This document shows, piece after piece, positions 35,001-44,774 of a DNA stretch of 64,000 nt; the first letter of the stretch is position 1, and the number at the start of each line of letters is the position of its first letter. The notes under the pieces were generated by a model that was given only the letters and a program-made list of their open reading frames with translations, had not been told where the DNA came from and ran no database searches. The DNA lies in assembly GCA_949361645.1 (NCBI GenBank), contig OX442428.1:5494461-5558460 (forward strand). The letters run 5' to 3'. Source of the stretch: Spongilla lacustris (Eukaryota > Porifera > Demospongiae > Spongillida > Spongillidae). A program made the position numbers and the translations under genes.

Positions 35001-37711
35001 TTATACAGAAAATGTCATGCTAATTGCTCTTGCTAGGCTCGGCAAAAAGTTTCTTGTGCCATGACGATGTTTCTTAATATATCCATTCATATTTTCAAAC
35101 CCAAAAGTGGAATATGCCCAAAGAGGACCCAATAGTCGCACAAAATGGCATAAATGTATGCTAGTATGCACATTTGCTGAAAGTATTGTGTCAGGATACA
35201 AGTCAGGTACTTGATTATAAAATGCCAATAGAAATTCCTCTGCTATTGTTAAATCCTGACACGAAATGTTGCAACTTAGAAGAATATGCATAGCAGAAAT
35301 CAATAATGCGAAATGATTAACATAGTCAGATGGTAAGTAGGTAACAATAATTGGCAGAGAGTAGTAGAGCAACCAGGCCTTGAATTCAGATGACTTCCAA
35401 TAAAATAGCATTTTTTTAATAGGACGGGGAGTGCTTCTAAATTCATGGGGTGGTTTTATTCTTAGCAGGCAGGCATCAATATCATCAACATTGTTTCCAA
35501 GATAAAATCGCCGATCAGAGTAATCAGAATTTATCCAGCACTCTAAAAATTGCTTTGTTATGCCCAGTAAAATAGCATGCATGTAGTCAATAGGTATATG
35601 ATGAATGGAAACATATTTCATGAGCATAGAAAAACCTTTAACACCAAATACAGGCTTGAGAATTTCTTCTGCTTTTCGTGCCCACACAACTATATCACTT
35701 GGTTCTCTAGCAATGTGTGGTTCTTGAGGTAAATACAAGTGTCGATTGCATTTATGAATCCCTCTATCTTTGCAATACGGGCATCCATAGTATCCATTGA
35801 ATTGAACCACGTTTAAAGCCATTGCTTTTGCTGGGAAGTCAAAAACAGCAGCCACTATTTTAGCTTTTAGGACTTTCTTCCCATGCTGCGTATTAAATTC
35901 TAAGCCATTATTAAATAATAGGTCAATTTTTGATAGTACCGGTGGAAGCAATACTTCCATTGATGGCTTGCACGGTCCTAGCCATAATGCACCTACTAGC
36001 ATATTTTCTACATTCATTCTGACGTCTGGTGGCAGAGACGTTGTAAACATCAATACAGGCCACAATGTTTGACCTACATGTACATGCATAAGGTATACTT
36101 ACAAGATAATAACCGAATGCAGTTTACAAACCTGATGATTTGAAGACTGGGACACCATCCGTGCATAAAATAAGTCCAGCATGTTCGGGACAAGACAGAA
36201 ACTCCCCAGCAGCTCTTAAGGTTTGACAAACTGCTCCATCATCAATGTCCTGTATAATTCCTTCTGTACGTTTCCTTGAAAAATGTTTCAAGATAATGTT
36301 CCATTTATCTATACATAACAAGAATCAAGAATTTTTTAAAAAAAGGATACAACCTACTTGAAAACATGGTGCACAAATGTTGATGAAATGGAAGTAAACT
36401 AAGGTAGCAAACATTCGATCTTTTCCTTCTGCAATTGGAATCAGTGCACTTCTTAGTGTCTAACAGTTCCTTCATGCATTCAGAGCAATACATATGCATT
36501 TCAACATCATCAAATGGATTTAACCTCTTCCTTAGCTGAAAGGTGGACCTAGCACACTGGTCAGTCTCAGGGCAATGAATTGCAATGAGATCTAAGAGTT
36601 GCTTGGTTGCGGCTTCACTGAGATTATTTCTGACTGCAAAGTAATTACATGCCAGCCAGCTAGCCTTCATGCTTATTGGGGCAGCAGCAAAAAGTGGCAG
36701 CAAAGATAACTTTTTTATGGCAGTGGACAATGGTTGCGGTATCCCTTCACTATTACTCTCTGCTTCAGCTTCAGTTACCACATCATCACTGTCATCCCCT
36801 TCACCCCCATTACCATCATCATCACCATCATCATCATCGTTACCACCCCCACCACAATCATTACCACCATCATCATCATCACCACCACCACTACCAACAT
36901 CATCATCACCACCATCACCCCCACCACCACCATTATCATCACCACCACCACTACCATAATCATCACATGCACCATCACCATCAACTATACTTGCATTGGT
37001 GATGCCAGCATTGCCCCCATCAAACTCACAATTTCTAGCACAATCATCTCTCTCACCACAATCATATTTTCCATCTTCAATCTCACTATCAGTATGGTTT
37101 CCTTCAATCTCAACTATCTCATGATCACAAGCTCCTGCATCCATTGTGTCATTATCAACCTCACCACTAGCATAATTATTAGCCACTTCATAACTCCTAA
37201 CAGCAACACTTCTGCCTCCTTGTTCTTGAACACCAGTTGAGCCTACTGAATTATATACCAAATTGTACGTACATGAGTCAATGAGCACTGAAATTACCTT
37301 GAACTTGCTGACCAAATTCATTTTCGTTATGCACTGTAAATGAACATTTCGCACATATATGTAATTGCTAATAATCTATTGCTCGATAAGGACATACAAC
37401 AGCCCAGTTTTTATAGCATTATGCATTACCTTTCTTTTCCTTCCACCGACGGAGGGTTCTTTCCGGAATCGATGTACTAGGGTCAGAAGCGTATCGTTTC
37501 CTCTTTCGTTGCGTGGTCCCTATAGTTGTAAATGAAATCACACAAATGAAAGCTATTTACATGCATATATACCTGAAGCTGATTGTACGTGTGAGGAGTC
37601 TAAGCCTTGCCTTAAAGCAGTACGTGATGGTACAGGGATAGTAGGATCCCTAGCATACTCCCTATACCGTGTTCGTTTGCGGCCTTGCGATGTCTGATCG
37701 ATATCAGTCAT
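35001..37711 (-). CDS. Tnp2-like CACTA transposase (in-frame stop)
   Basis: Six exons join in phase: 37711-37573, 37519-37430, 37333-37298, 37245-36358, 36308-36132, 36073-35001, giving 800 residues to a TAA. The N-terminus is basic with two repeated RKRxRYxxxxDPxxxxPxRT stretches. Exon 4 has an Asp/Gly tract of about 75 residues (DNA 36760-36990), then a Cys-rich segment (CPETDQC, MYCSECMKELLD, CTDSNCRRKR). The catalytic part shows CTDGVPVFKSSGQTLWPVLM across the exon 5/6 junction, then FDFPAKAM, GCPYCKDRG and FENMNGYIKKHRHGTRN. These follow the order of Tnp2/Transposase_21 proteins, where the Asp of TDG is thought catalytic. The TAA at 35001-35003 is in frame with a further 183 coding-like codons (34449-35000), so the protein is probably cut short. 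It would act in the nucleus on the element's ends. Confidence 0.85.
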
Positions 37712-37802
37712 TTGCGATATATGCAGCTACCAAAATTATGGTACATAATTATGATTTTCTTATTTCTAATATTTCCACGTGCTTTTTTTTCCTTGCTCAA
37801 AA
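37712..37802. promoter_or_regulatory. Shared divergent promoter region of the CACTA genes
   Basis: The predicted start codons of the transposase (37711, minus) and of the BEN-like gene (37803, plus) are separated by 91 bases of AT-rich DNA. Both genes would have to be driven from here or from within each other's first exons, so this is inferred to be a bidirectional promoter. Confidence 0.5.
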
Positions 37803-40071
37803 ATGTCATCCAACTCTCGATCCAAACGATCCGCAAAGCCTCCGCTGCGCATCACCAAAGACAATGCGGCAAAGGAGTCCTGCAGTGCCCCTCTTGAGCC
37901 ACGTAAGTGAGCCACAGCCGTATTTATAGTCAAGTAGCAATATTTAGTGTAATGTACGTATAAAATATGCAAACTTAGTTGTCAAACCACAGAGAGAGCT
38001 GAGGTTCACTTTAAAAGGAGTATCTGTACATTTACATGCCCGCGTACAAATGAATGGCATATACAATAAAGTATAATATATTCATATGTGTGGTGTAGTG
38101 ATACATATATGCGATCGTAGCCATAACCACGTCAAGCGCAGCAGTAAAATACACATGTATACTAAATGCGCTGTTCTTTTCATTAAATTAAATTATCGCA
38201 ATTTATTGCTAATCAGCGTGTGCTAACACTCGCTCATGTGCAAGATACCCATTGATTAAGCCATCCACGCGCAGTGCGTCATTACACCATTGATCATGCA
38301 TTCCACATGTGCTGTTCGGTGTATGGACCATTATATTGATATTATAAATACCTGAATTTAGAATGGTGTAACATTCTATGTGTGGAAGACAACAAAGTCT
38401 ACAAATGTTTGACCACAACTTTATCAACGGACGATAAGGAGCATGTCTCCAAAGAAGACTTACTGCCCGGCAACGAACTTGTTTGGTCCTACAAAGGCAA
38501 AAAATACACAGTTATTCTCAAAGACATGAATGGTCAGTGGTACTGTTGCTTATATATATATGGAGTTATTTTTACCTGCATGTTGCAGATAATGCATCAT
38601 CTTCAAATGAACACTCCAGTGACAATAGTGCTGAAGAGGACATTGTGCTACCACCATTGCCTAGAGCATTGGATACAACGCAGGTCTCAAAGGCTGTGAA
38701 GAAAGATGAAATGGTAGGGTGATTTTTTGTGTGTACTAGTATGACATATGTAATAAATCATCATCAGTTAATATAGATTTATGTACCTACATACCTCTAT
38801 TAGTGATTTTTATGCTAGGTCTAAAGAAATACCTGCACAATTCACACCTCAGCTCAATCCTCCTGTATTGTAGTAATACACTTTTTAGTAATATCTGTGC
38901 ATCACAACCATGTATAAGAATCACTGCAACTTAAAGTCATGAGAGGTGGTTGGTGGACACATACATCTAGCCAAAATTGCTATGATATTCTGCCTTTTTA
39001 GGATAAAGTGCATATAGATGGTTATACTTACCTCATTTATTCGACATATAGTTGGGTGGCTACTTCAGGATGGGATAACTTTGTAATAGATATTGTACTC
39101 TATTTAGTCATATGTTCTGTACAGCCCAATCCAAGAAGACAGCTCAATCTTGATGTGGATCATGTTGATCAAAGCTCTGCATTGGTAATGATTTCAAGTG
39201 CCTTCATTTTGAACACTCCATATACTCATACATGTAGCATGGTGCTCTGGTAAAGGTTACAGATGAACTCCACGACATTACACACATGATGGAAACATTA
39301 ACAGTAAGTGACAAAATCCTGAGTTGTGAATTATTTGATTTGTGTATTAATAATAGGAAAGTGTTGGCAATTTGACTAAGCACATGGGGGTTCTCACTGA
39401 TGCAGTGATGTTGTTGGTAGAACATTTACCAGTGCAATCAAGTTCTTTTACACAAGATGGTAACTTTTAAAATATCTTTTCTTCCTTTTATAACATGTTG
39501 TCTGCATCACTATTTACAGCAGAGCAAGGAAATGATAATGCAGTTATAGGTATTTATGTTACAATCATACCCACTCAATCCCATCCCTTATAAAATAGCA
39601 AAACCATCAGTGAGCCTGGTTGCAACAGGTGCTCAAGCAAGTGGCAGTGATATCATTCAGCCAACACCTCATCAGTTCATTTTGGTAACAATTTCTATCA
39701 ATGCATACAATGTGATGTATTTTCATTTTAGGAAAGTGGTGTTAACCTACTTACCTTGAAGGCTGTGGACGTTTTCAAATATGCGCTCCTATTGATGGAT
39801 GCCTTGTTTAATGACAAAGAAATGTCCACCTGTTGCTTTCAGCAATCAGAGAGGGGGGTAGCAAGTGCAAAAACCCCACTATCCCCAAGGCGTGTAAAGC
39901 TTCTTGAAGGTAAAATAAAATAGATATGCATTCATAATTATGTTCACACAATGCACAGATTGCATTGTGGAGAAATTTGGTCAGCAGACATACACAGAGT
40001 ACTGCACACAAATCCGGGACAAGTGTAACCAAAAATGTCGAGACAAGGCAAAGAAGCTAACCAAGAAGTGA
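37803..40071 (+). CDS. BEN-domain-like protein of the CACTA element, 10 exons
   Basis: Exons 37803-37902, 38362-38532, 38589-38713, 39125-39184, 39238-39303, 39357-39459, 39520-39549, 39599-39684, 39732-39909, 39959-40071. Every junction is GT-AG and in phase, giving an uninterrupted 343-residue frame ending in TGA; this regularity is strong evidence for a real gene. The N-terminus is basic (SSNSRSKRSAKPPLR). Residues 37-90 form a small domain (ELVWSYKGKKYTVILKDM). A Ser/Asp/Glu-rich linker and a possible helical segment follow. Residues about 255-340 read ALLLMDALFNDKEMS...LSPRRVKLLE...YTEYCTQIRDKCNQKCRDK, which fits the helical BEN fold that binds DNA. Likely an accessory nuclear DNA-binding protein of the element. 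BEN assignment is by pattern only. Confidence 0.75.
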
Positions 40072-40296
40072 AGTTGTCATCCCCCAGTTGAACTACATGT
40101 ATCGGTACAATGTAAGATCACTATGCACTCATGTTGAGTTGCTGACAAACCTCCTTCAATTTGATCATGATTCCTGTTTACATAACCTTTCAGTGTTAAA
40201 TGATCCAAAGTGTGTATAATACTGGTGCATTTTAACTAAACAACTCATGCCAGACATGCACAGACAACAATTTAATATTTGTTTGATCAGAATAAG

Positions 40297-40611
40297 AATC
40301 TTGACCAGGAAGGCAGGAATCTTGACCAGGAAGGCAGGAATCTTGACCAGGAAGGCAGGAATCTTGACCAGGAAGGCAGGAATCTTGACCAGGAAGGCAG
40401 GAATCTTGACCAGGAAGGCAGGAATCTTGACCAGGAAGGCAGGAATCTTGACCAGGAAGGCAGGAATCTTGACCAGGAAGGCAGGAATCTTGACCAGGAA
40501 GGCAGGAATCTTGACCAGGAAGGCAGGAATCTTGACCAGGAAGGCAGGAATCTTGGCCAGGAAGGCCAGAATCTTGACCAGAAAGGCGGGAATCTTGGGC
40601 AAGAGGCAAGA
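40297..40611. repeat. 21-bp subterminal tandem array, 12 identical plus 3 variant units
   Basis: The unit is AATCTTGACCAGGAAGGCAG plus G, twelve times without change from 40297 to 40548, then three diverged units. The 7-residue periodic frames on both strands follow from the 21-bp unit. The AATCTTG...CAAG words resemble those in the terminal regions (40585-40768), so it probably serves as, or arose from, transposase binding sites. Confidence 0.9.
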
Positions 40612-40768
40612 ATTTGGCAGCCATAATCTTGGATCTTGGCCAAGATCTTTGGCAAGATACCCAAGAATCTTTGGTACACTTGGGCAAGATCCTTGGCAAG
40701 ATTAAATCCAAGATCTTGTCTTGCCACAAGATCTTATCCAAGATCTTGCCCAAGAACTTTTTGCTGGG

Positions 40769-41480
40769 GTGTACATGGGGAACATTGGATGGGTATACAT
40801 GGGGACATTGGATGGGTGTACATGGAGGGCATTGGATGGTGTACATCGGGGGCATTGGATGGGTGTACATGGGGGGCATTGGATGGGTGTACATCGGGGG
40901 CATTGGATGGGTGTACATGGAGGGCATTGGATGGGTGTACATCGGGGGCATTGGATGGGTGTACATCGGGGGCATTGAATGGGTGTACATGGGGGGGGGG
41001 CATTGAATGGGTGTACATGGGGGCATTGGAAGAGTGTACATGGAGGGCATTGGATGGGCGTACATGGTGGGTGTACATGGGGGCATTGGAAGGGTGGCAT
41101 TGGATGGGTGTACATGGGGGGCATTGGATGGGTGTACATGGGGGGCATTGGATGGGTGTACATGGGGGCATTGGATGTGTGTACATGGGGGGCATTGGAT
41201 GGGTGTACATGGGGGGCATTGGATGGGTGTGCATGGGGGGCATTGGATGGGTGTACATGGGGGGGGGGCATTGGATGGGTGTACATGGGGGCATTGGATG
41301 GGTGTGCGTGACCCATGTGGGGGGCATTGGATGGGTGTACATGGGGGGGCATTGGATGGGTGTACATGGGGGCATTGGATGGGTGTGCGTGACCCATGTG
41401 GGGCATTGGATGGGTGTGCATGGGGGCATTGGATGGGTGTGCATGGGGGCATTGGATGAGTGTACTACATAGAGCATTGG
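40769..41480. repeat. 24-bp minisatellite, right segment
   Basis: Same unit and orientation as 33430-33972, starting with the second copy of the GTG target duplication. Two units carry an added GTGCGTGACCCATG stretch (41303-41320 and 41385-41400), showing duplication of a multi-unit block inside the array. Confidence 0.95.
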
Positions 41481-43792
41481 ATGGGTCATGGGTGTACATG
41501 TGCATGGCCAACTTCATGGACCATGGTTCCAGTAAAACCCCAGCAGGCCTTGTTTCCAATACCACAGGCCTTGGCTCGACTCAGACCACATTGCTTGAGT
41601 ACCATATGCAAGAATGGATAGGCCATATGCACTATACATGTATGCAGGATGCTGTCTCGTGACGTAGGAGAACGGCCCGGGCTGTGTCTTTTCATAACAG
41701 CCTTGGTAAGGTTGGGTTCATCCCTGGCCGCGTTGCAGGAGGGTTTCACCTAGTATGCATCCAGAGAGCAATCTGGCTAAGATCCATCTTTACCAATGCA
41801 TAGACAAATAGCCAATACATGCACTATACAGTATATGGCGTCGCGGGTGATAGCGCTAAAAACAACAATACTCTGAAGGCTCACAACTTCTAGTAGAATA
41901 CGCGGCACCACGAGATGACATTGGAAAATATAGAAACAACCTACCGGCTTTACACTGTTAAAATTTGAAGGTACTTTATTCGGGCGGAAACTTTACCAGG
42001 GCTACGTTTATCCTCCTAGGTCGAGAATCACCCCGTGGATTTGCAAGCTAATGCCACATCCAGGATTGAAAGATAGCGCCAGAGATGCACATCATTAATA
42101 CCAGTAGACATTGTAGAAACTGTACATAGACAACGCCGGCACTGTATCGAAACGGTCTGTACAAAAAGGTTCATCAACAAGAACAGATGTGTTGCTAGGG
42201 TCGTAATTAGGTCCGTTGCTATGAAAAAATTTCGTACCAAGGGGCGTAGCCTTTTTGTCCAAGGTTTCACGAGCTGGACATTAGGTTGCTAATTAGAACA
42301 CATTCGAACATTACGGTATTTTGGTATTTGGGATCCTAGAGAAGCTAATTATTTTGTGGTTTACGTTCAGAGGCGCAGCTTGCCACTACCAATTCAATAT
42401 ACACAACCATTATGCTTTTGAGCTATTCCACAACCAATTTCGTACTTAAAAAGAATGATACGCACAGTTAAAGTACGCTCTTCTTTGGCCCATAATTGCC
42501 GCGCATGTGACTATTGAAGGCACGCCTTTTAATGTTATCATTAAGTGCTCTGGCGGCAACCGATTTTTCTCGAAACCCGCCCGGAAGATGGTTTTAAAAA
42601 CTTCTCCTACTCAAAGAGCGATCATTGTACTTCACCTTTGCGTTTAGTACATGCTGGGGCTTATTTTCTGGTGAGAGAACGACACGGTTACTCGGGACCA
42701 TGTAACTAATGAAAATGCACGTTGCCACACCCATCTGTATAAATTTGACATACGACGACAATGGGAAACACGCAATGGACGTCATGTCAGAGAGTATTTG
42801 GTCATAACTGAACTATATAAGGGTGGAAAACGAGTTCTTCAAACAAAATATACCCGTGCTGCCTTTTCAATGGAGCTCTTATTTGAAGCAATAGACATAC
42901 GCAATGACACTGTTTGATATCCCTCCAGAGCGTGAAAGTACAAGAAGCAGCAGTAAAGAAATTGTATACAGGTGTATGGTAAAGCCATAGAACAGGCTCC
43001 TAGCATGAAAAGGACAGTAAACATGCACCTACTCGAACACCATGGGTGGACATGTGCAATCATGAATGCATGCAGGCTTTGGGCTGATGGGGGAACGAAG
43101 CACACAACAGGACATATGAGTATGGCCAACTGCCCAAGGACACTTAATTATTAGGCGTAGCCCGAAGGTCGGGCTAGTACGCCTGAGTGTGAGTGTGTTT
43201 CCAAACTGGAGTCTTTGAGGCCAGAAAAGCTAAGTCGAAATAGAAAATGCAAAGAAAAGTGTGTGATTTTTGTTTTCCAAGCATACTAGTAGGGCCTATC
43301 GGGGCTATGTGTGTTTCGCACATATTACGATATGAGAGGACCACATCGCTACGTAAAAAAATCTGCCCTTTTCAAAGCGTTGGCACGACGCGCAGAAAAT
43401 AAGCCCCGTTACACCCTAAACAGAACCAAATACAGCCGTCTCTTGAGTACACGTTTCTAAAAGAGTTTTTTCATTTGGCCGGGCGGATTTCTCAAAAAAG
43501 CTTATTGACACGAACAACTCAAAATAAAGCGCATGTAGTCTCGGCCCTCTCTTCGCGCGTATGTAAATACAACAAAGACGAAACTTATACTGTTTTAGTC
43601 CTCGAAGGACGCCTGACTGATATATCGACTCAAAGTGAGCTTACGTTGTACGGATAAAGAAGGATAAGCCACATTCCAGCGCCATGCGGTAACTAGGGTT
43701 CAGTTGCCTGTCTCCAAGCAGGGGGTGGGGACGAGACCTAATGTCCAACTTTTCAATGGAATGAAACAGCCGTGGTTTGCTCCGTATAGACC
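41481..43792. other. Copy 2 intron DNA, no gene recognised
   Basis: Ordinary AT-rich DNA. Frames at 42028-42270, 42839-43129 and 43475-43657 overlap others on the opposite strand and match nothing known to me. A 30-bp palindrome built on GGCGTAGCCCGA/TCGGGCTAGTACGCC lies at 43153-43182; it resembles the ends of the foldback element at 11979-12171 and could be a minimal relic of it. Confidence 0.35.
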
Positions 43793-44238
43793 GTATTGTC
43801 TTGCATAATGCACTCTTAATTAATCCAGACTATGACAGCATAATTGGATCACCATCGCATGCATGCACGGATAATGCTCGTAACTAGTAAAATGAACAAG
43901 AAAAGCGTGCATGGAAATTGTAACTGAGCATTTCCGAGGTTACCAGAGAGTCCTATAAAAATCGGCGAGCTTTTTCATGTTACATTGCCGTATACGTATA
44001 AGCGTCGAAACAGACGACCACTTTGAAAGTAATGCCGCGAGTGCTACTGACAAAGAGAATGACATGAGGCATATCCCACATGGCACGACACAGTCACACA
44101 TCAAGTATTATAAATCCACTGGGTTCGAGCAAGGACTGTAATAGTTAATAATTCTTGGTTCGAGCTACTAGCTGATTCAAGTAGACAACACATTACATGT
44201 GTGCACGTTTGGTCCATACTCTAGCACGCAGAAGTCCC
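43793..44238. repeat. Dispersed repeat, copy b (partner at 31240-31690)
   Basis: Direct copy of 31240-31690, beginning at CCGTATTGTCTTGCATAATG and ending at GCAGAAGTCCC. It ends about 130 bases before the retrotransposon insertion. Confidence 0.7.
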
Positions 44239-44398
44239 CTATCAGCATGCGTTGCATTATTTATTTATTATATAACTTACTTTTCAATCCATGCATGCGT
44301 GCATGGGCGTACCGAAGTAATTTAGTAGTGCCACACCCTCTTGGCACGCTGTATTATGAATTAATTAATTTTAAATCAATGTAAAAAAAAGAAATAGT

Positions 44399-44683
44399 TA
44401 CCTGGATGCTGTTGAGGCTAGACATGCATCTTTCACCCCTTTTGTCACCTCAATTGATGGTGTCCTAGCTCGAGAAGCTAACTCTGTCATAAAGCTGTTA
44501 GCAACCAAAATAGCATTAAAGTGGGAAAAACCACTAAGTGAAGTGACTGGATGGGTAAGGGCAACGTTGGCATTTGCTATACTAAGAGCCACAAATCTGT
44601 GCATAAGAGGAAGCAGAGTGAAATGGAGAAGTGCAGTGCACATAGATTATGGGGCTGGACTACCCGCATCAGCTTATGAATAG
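44399..44683 (+). pseudogene. C-terminal end of a retrotransposon ORF
   Basis: Ninety-four open codons with the blocks FTPFVTSIDGVLAREA, KIALKWEKPLSEVTGW and LAFAILRATNLCIRGSRVKW, then TAG. This resembles the extreme C-terminus of reverse-transcriptase proteins common in sponge and cnidarian genomes (FTP...GxxxxEA...RxxLxFAxLRxxxxCLRGSR). The open frame on the opposite strand (44398-44643) is a shadow. It is followed by about 90 bases of UTR-like DNA. Confidence 0.65.
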
Positions 44684-44774
44684 AATATGTATGTGTTATT
44701 ATGTATGTGCATGTGCCTGAGTATGGTATTTATTCCTTTAAATTTTCTGTTAATTATTATGTGTCTCACGCCAG

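Larger units (their letters stand above)
33973..40768. mobile_element. CACTA/EnSpm-type transposon, 6796 bp
   Basis: The termini are exact 19-bp inverted repeats: CCCAGCAAAAAGTTCTTGG from 33973, with its inverse ending at 40768. GTG is duplicated (33970-33972 and 40769-40771), and joining the flanks through one GTG restores a minisatellite unit. A 3-bp duplication, subterminal CTTGGCAAGATC-type words and a Tnp2-like transposase place it in the CACTA (EnSpm/CMC) group, although it does not begin with CACTA itself. It carries two divergent genes, transposase on minus and a BEN-like gene on plus, plus a 241-bp foldback at the left end and a 21-bp tandem array near the right end. Confidence 0.92.

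Noticed and set aside
34988..35006. A 19-bp GT-AG intron removing the transposase stop
   Set aside because: Far shorter than the other introns, and its removal shifts the frame into another stop.
36669..37240. Plus-strand Ser/Pro-, His- or Ile/Thr-rich frames
   Set aside because: Shadows of the Asp/Gly tract of the minus-strand transposase.
39001..39019. An extra short exon (after TTTTTAG) in the BEN-like gene
   Set aside because: It would add a number of bases that breaks the phase; skipping it joins 38713 to 39125 in frame.
40232..41565. Frames up to 406 codons across the right minisatellite and the 21-bp array
   Set aside because: Both repeats have periods divisible by three. The frames run across the proven CACTA boundary at 40768, so they cannot be single genes.
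31240..44238. LTR retrotransposon with 450-bp LTRs
   Set aside because: No TG...CA ends, no primer-binding site, no gag-pol between them, and the DNA between is explained by other elements.
44398..44643. Minus-strand 81-codon gene
   Set aside because: The plus strand of the same stretch is open for longer and matches a known retrotransposon C-terminus.
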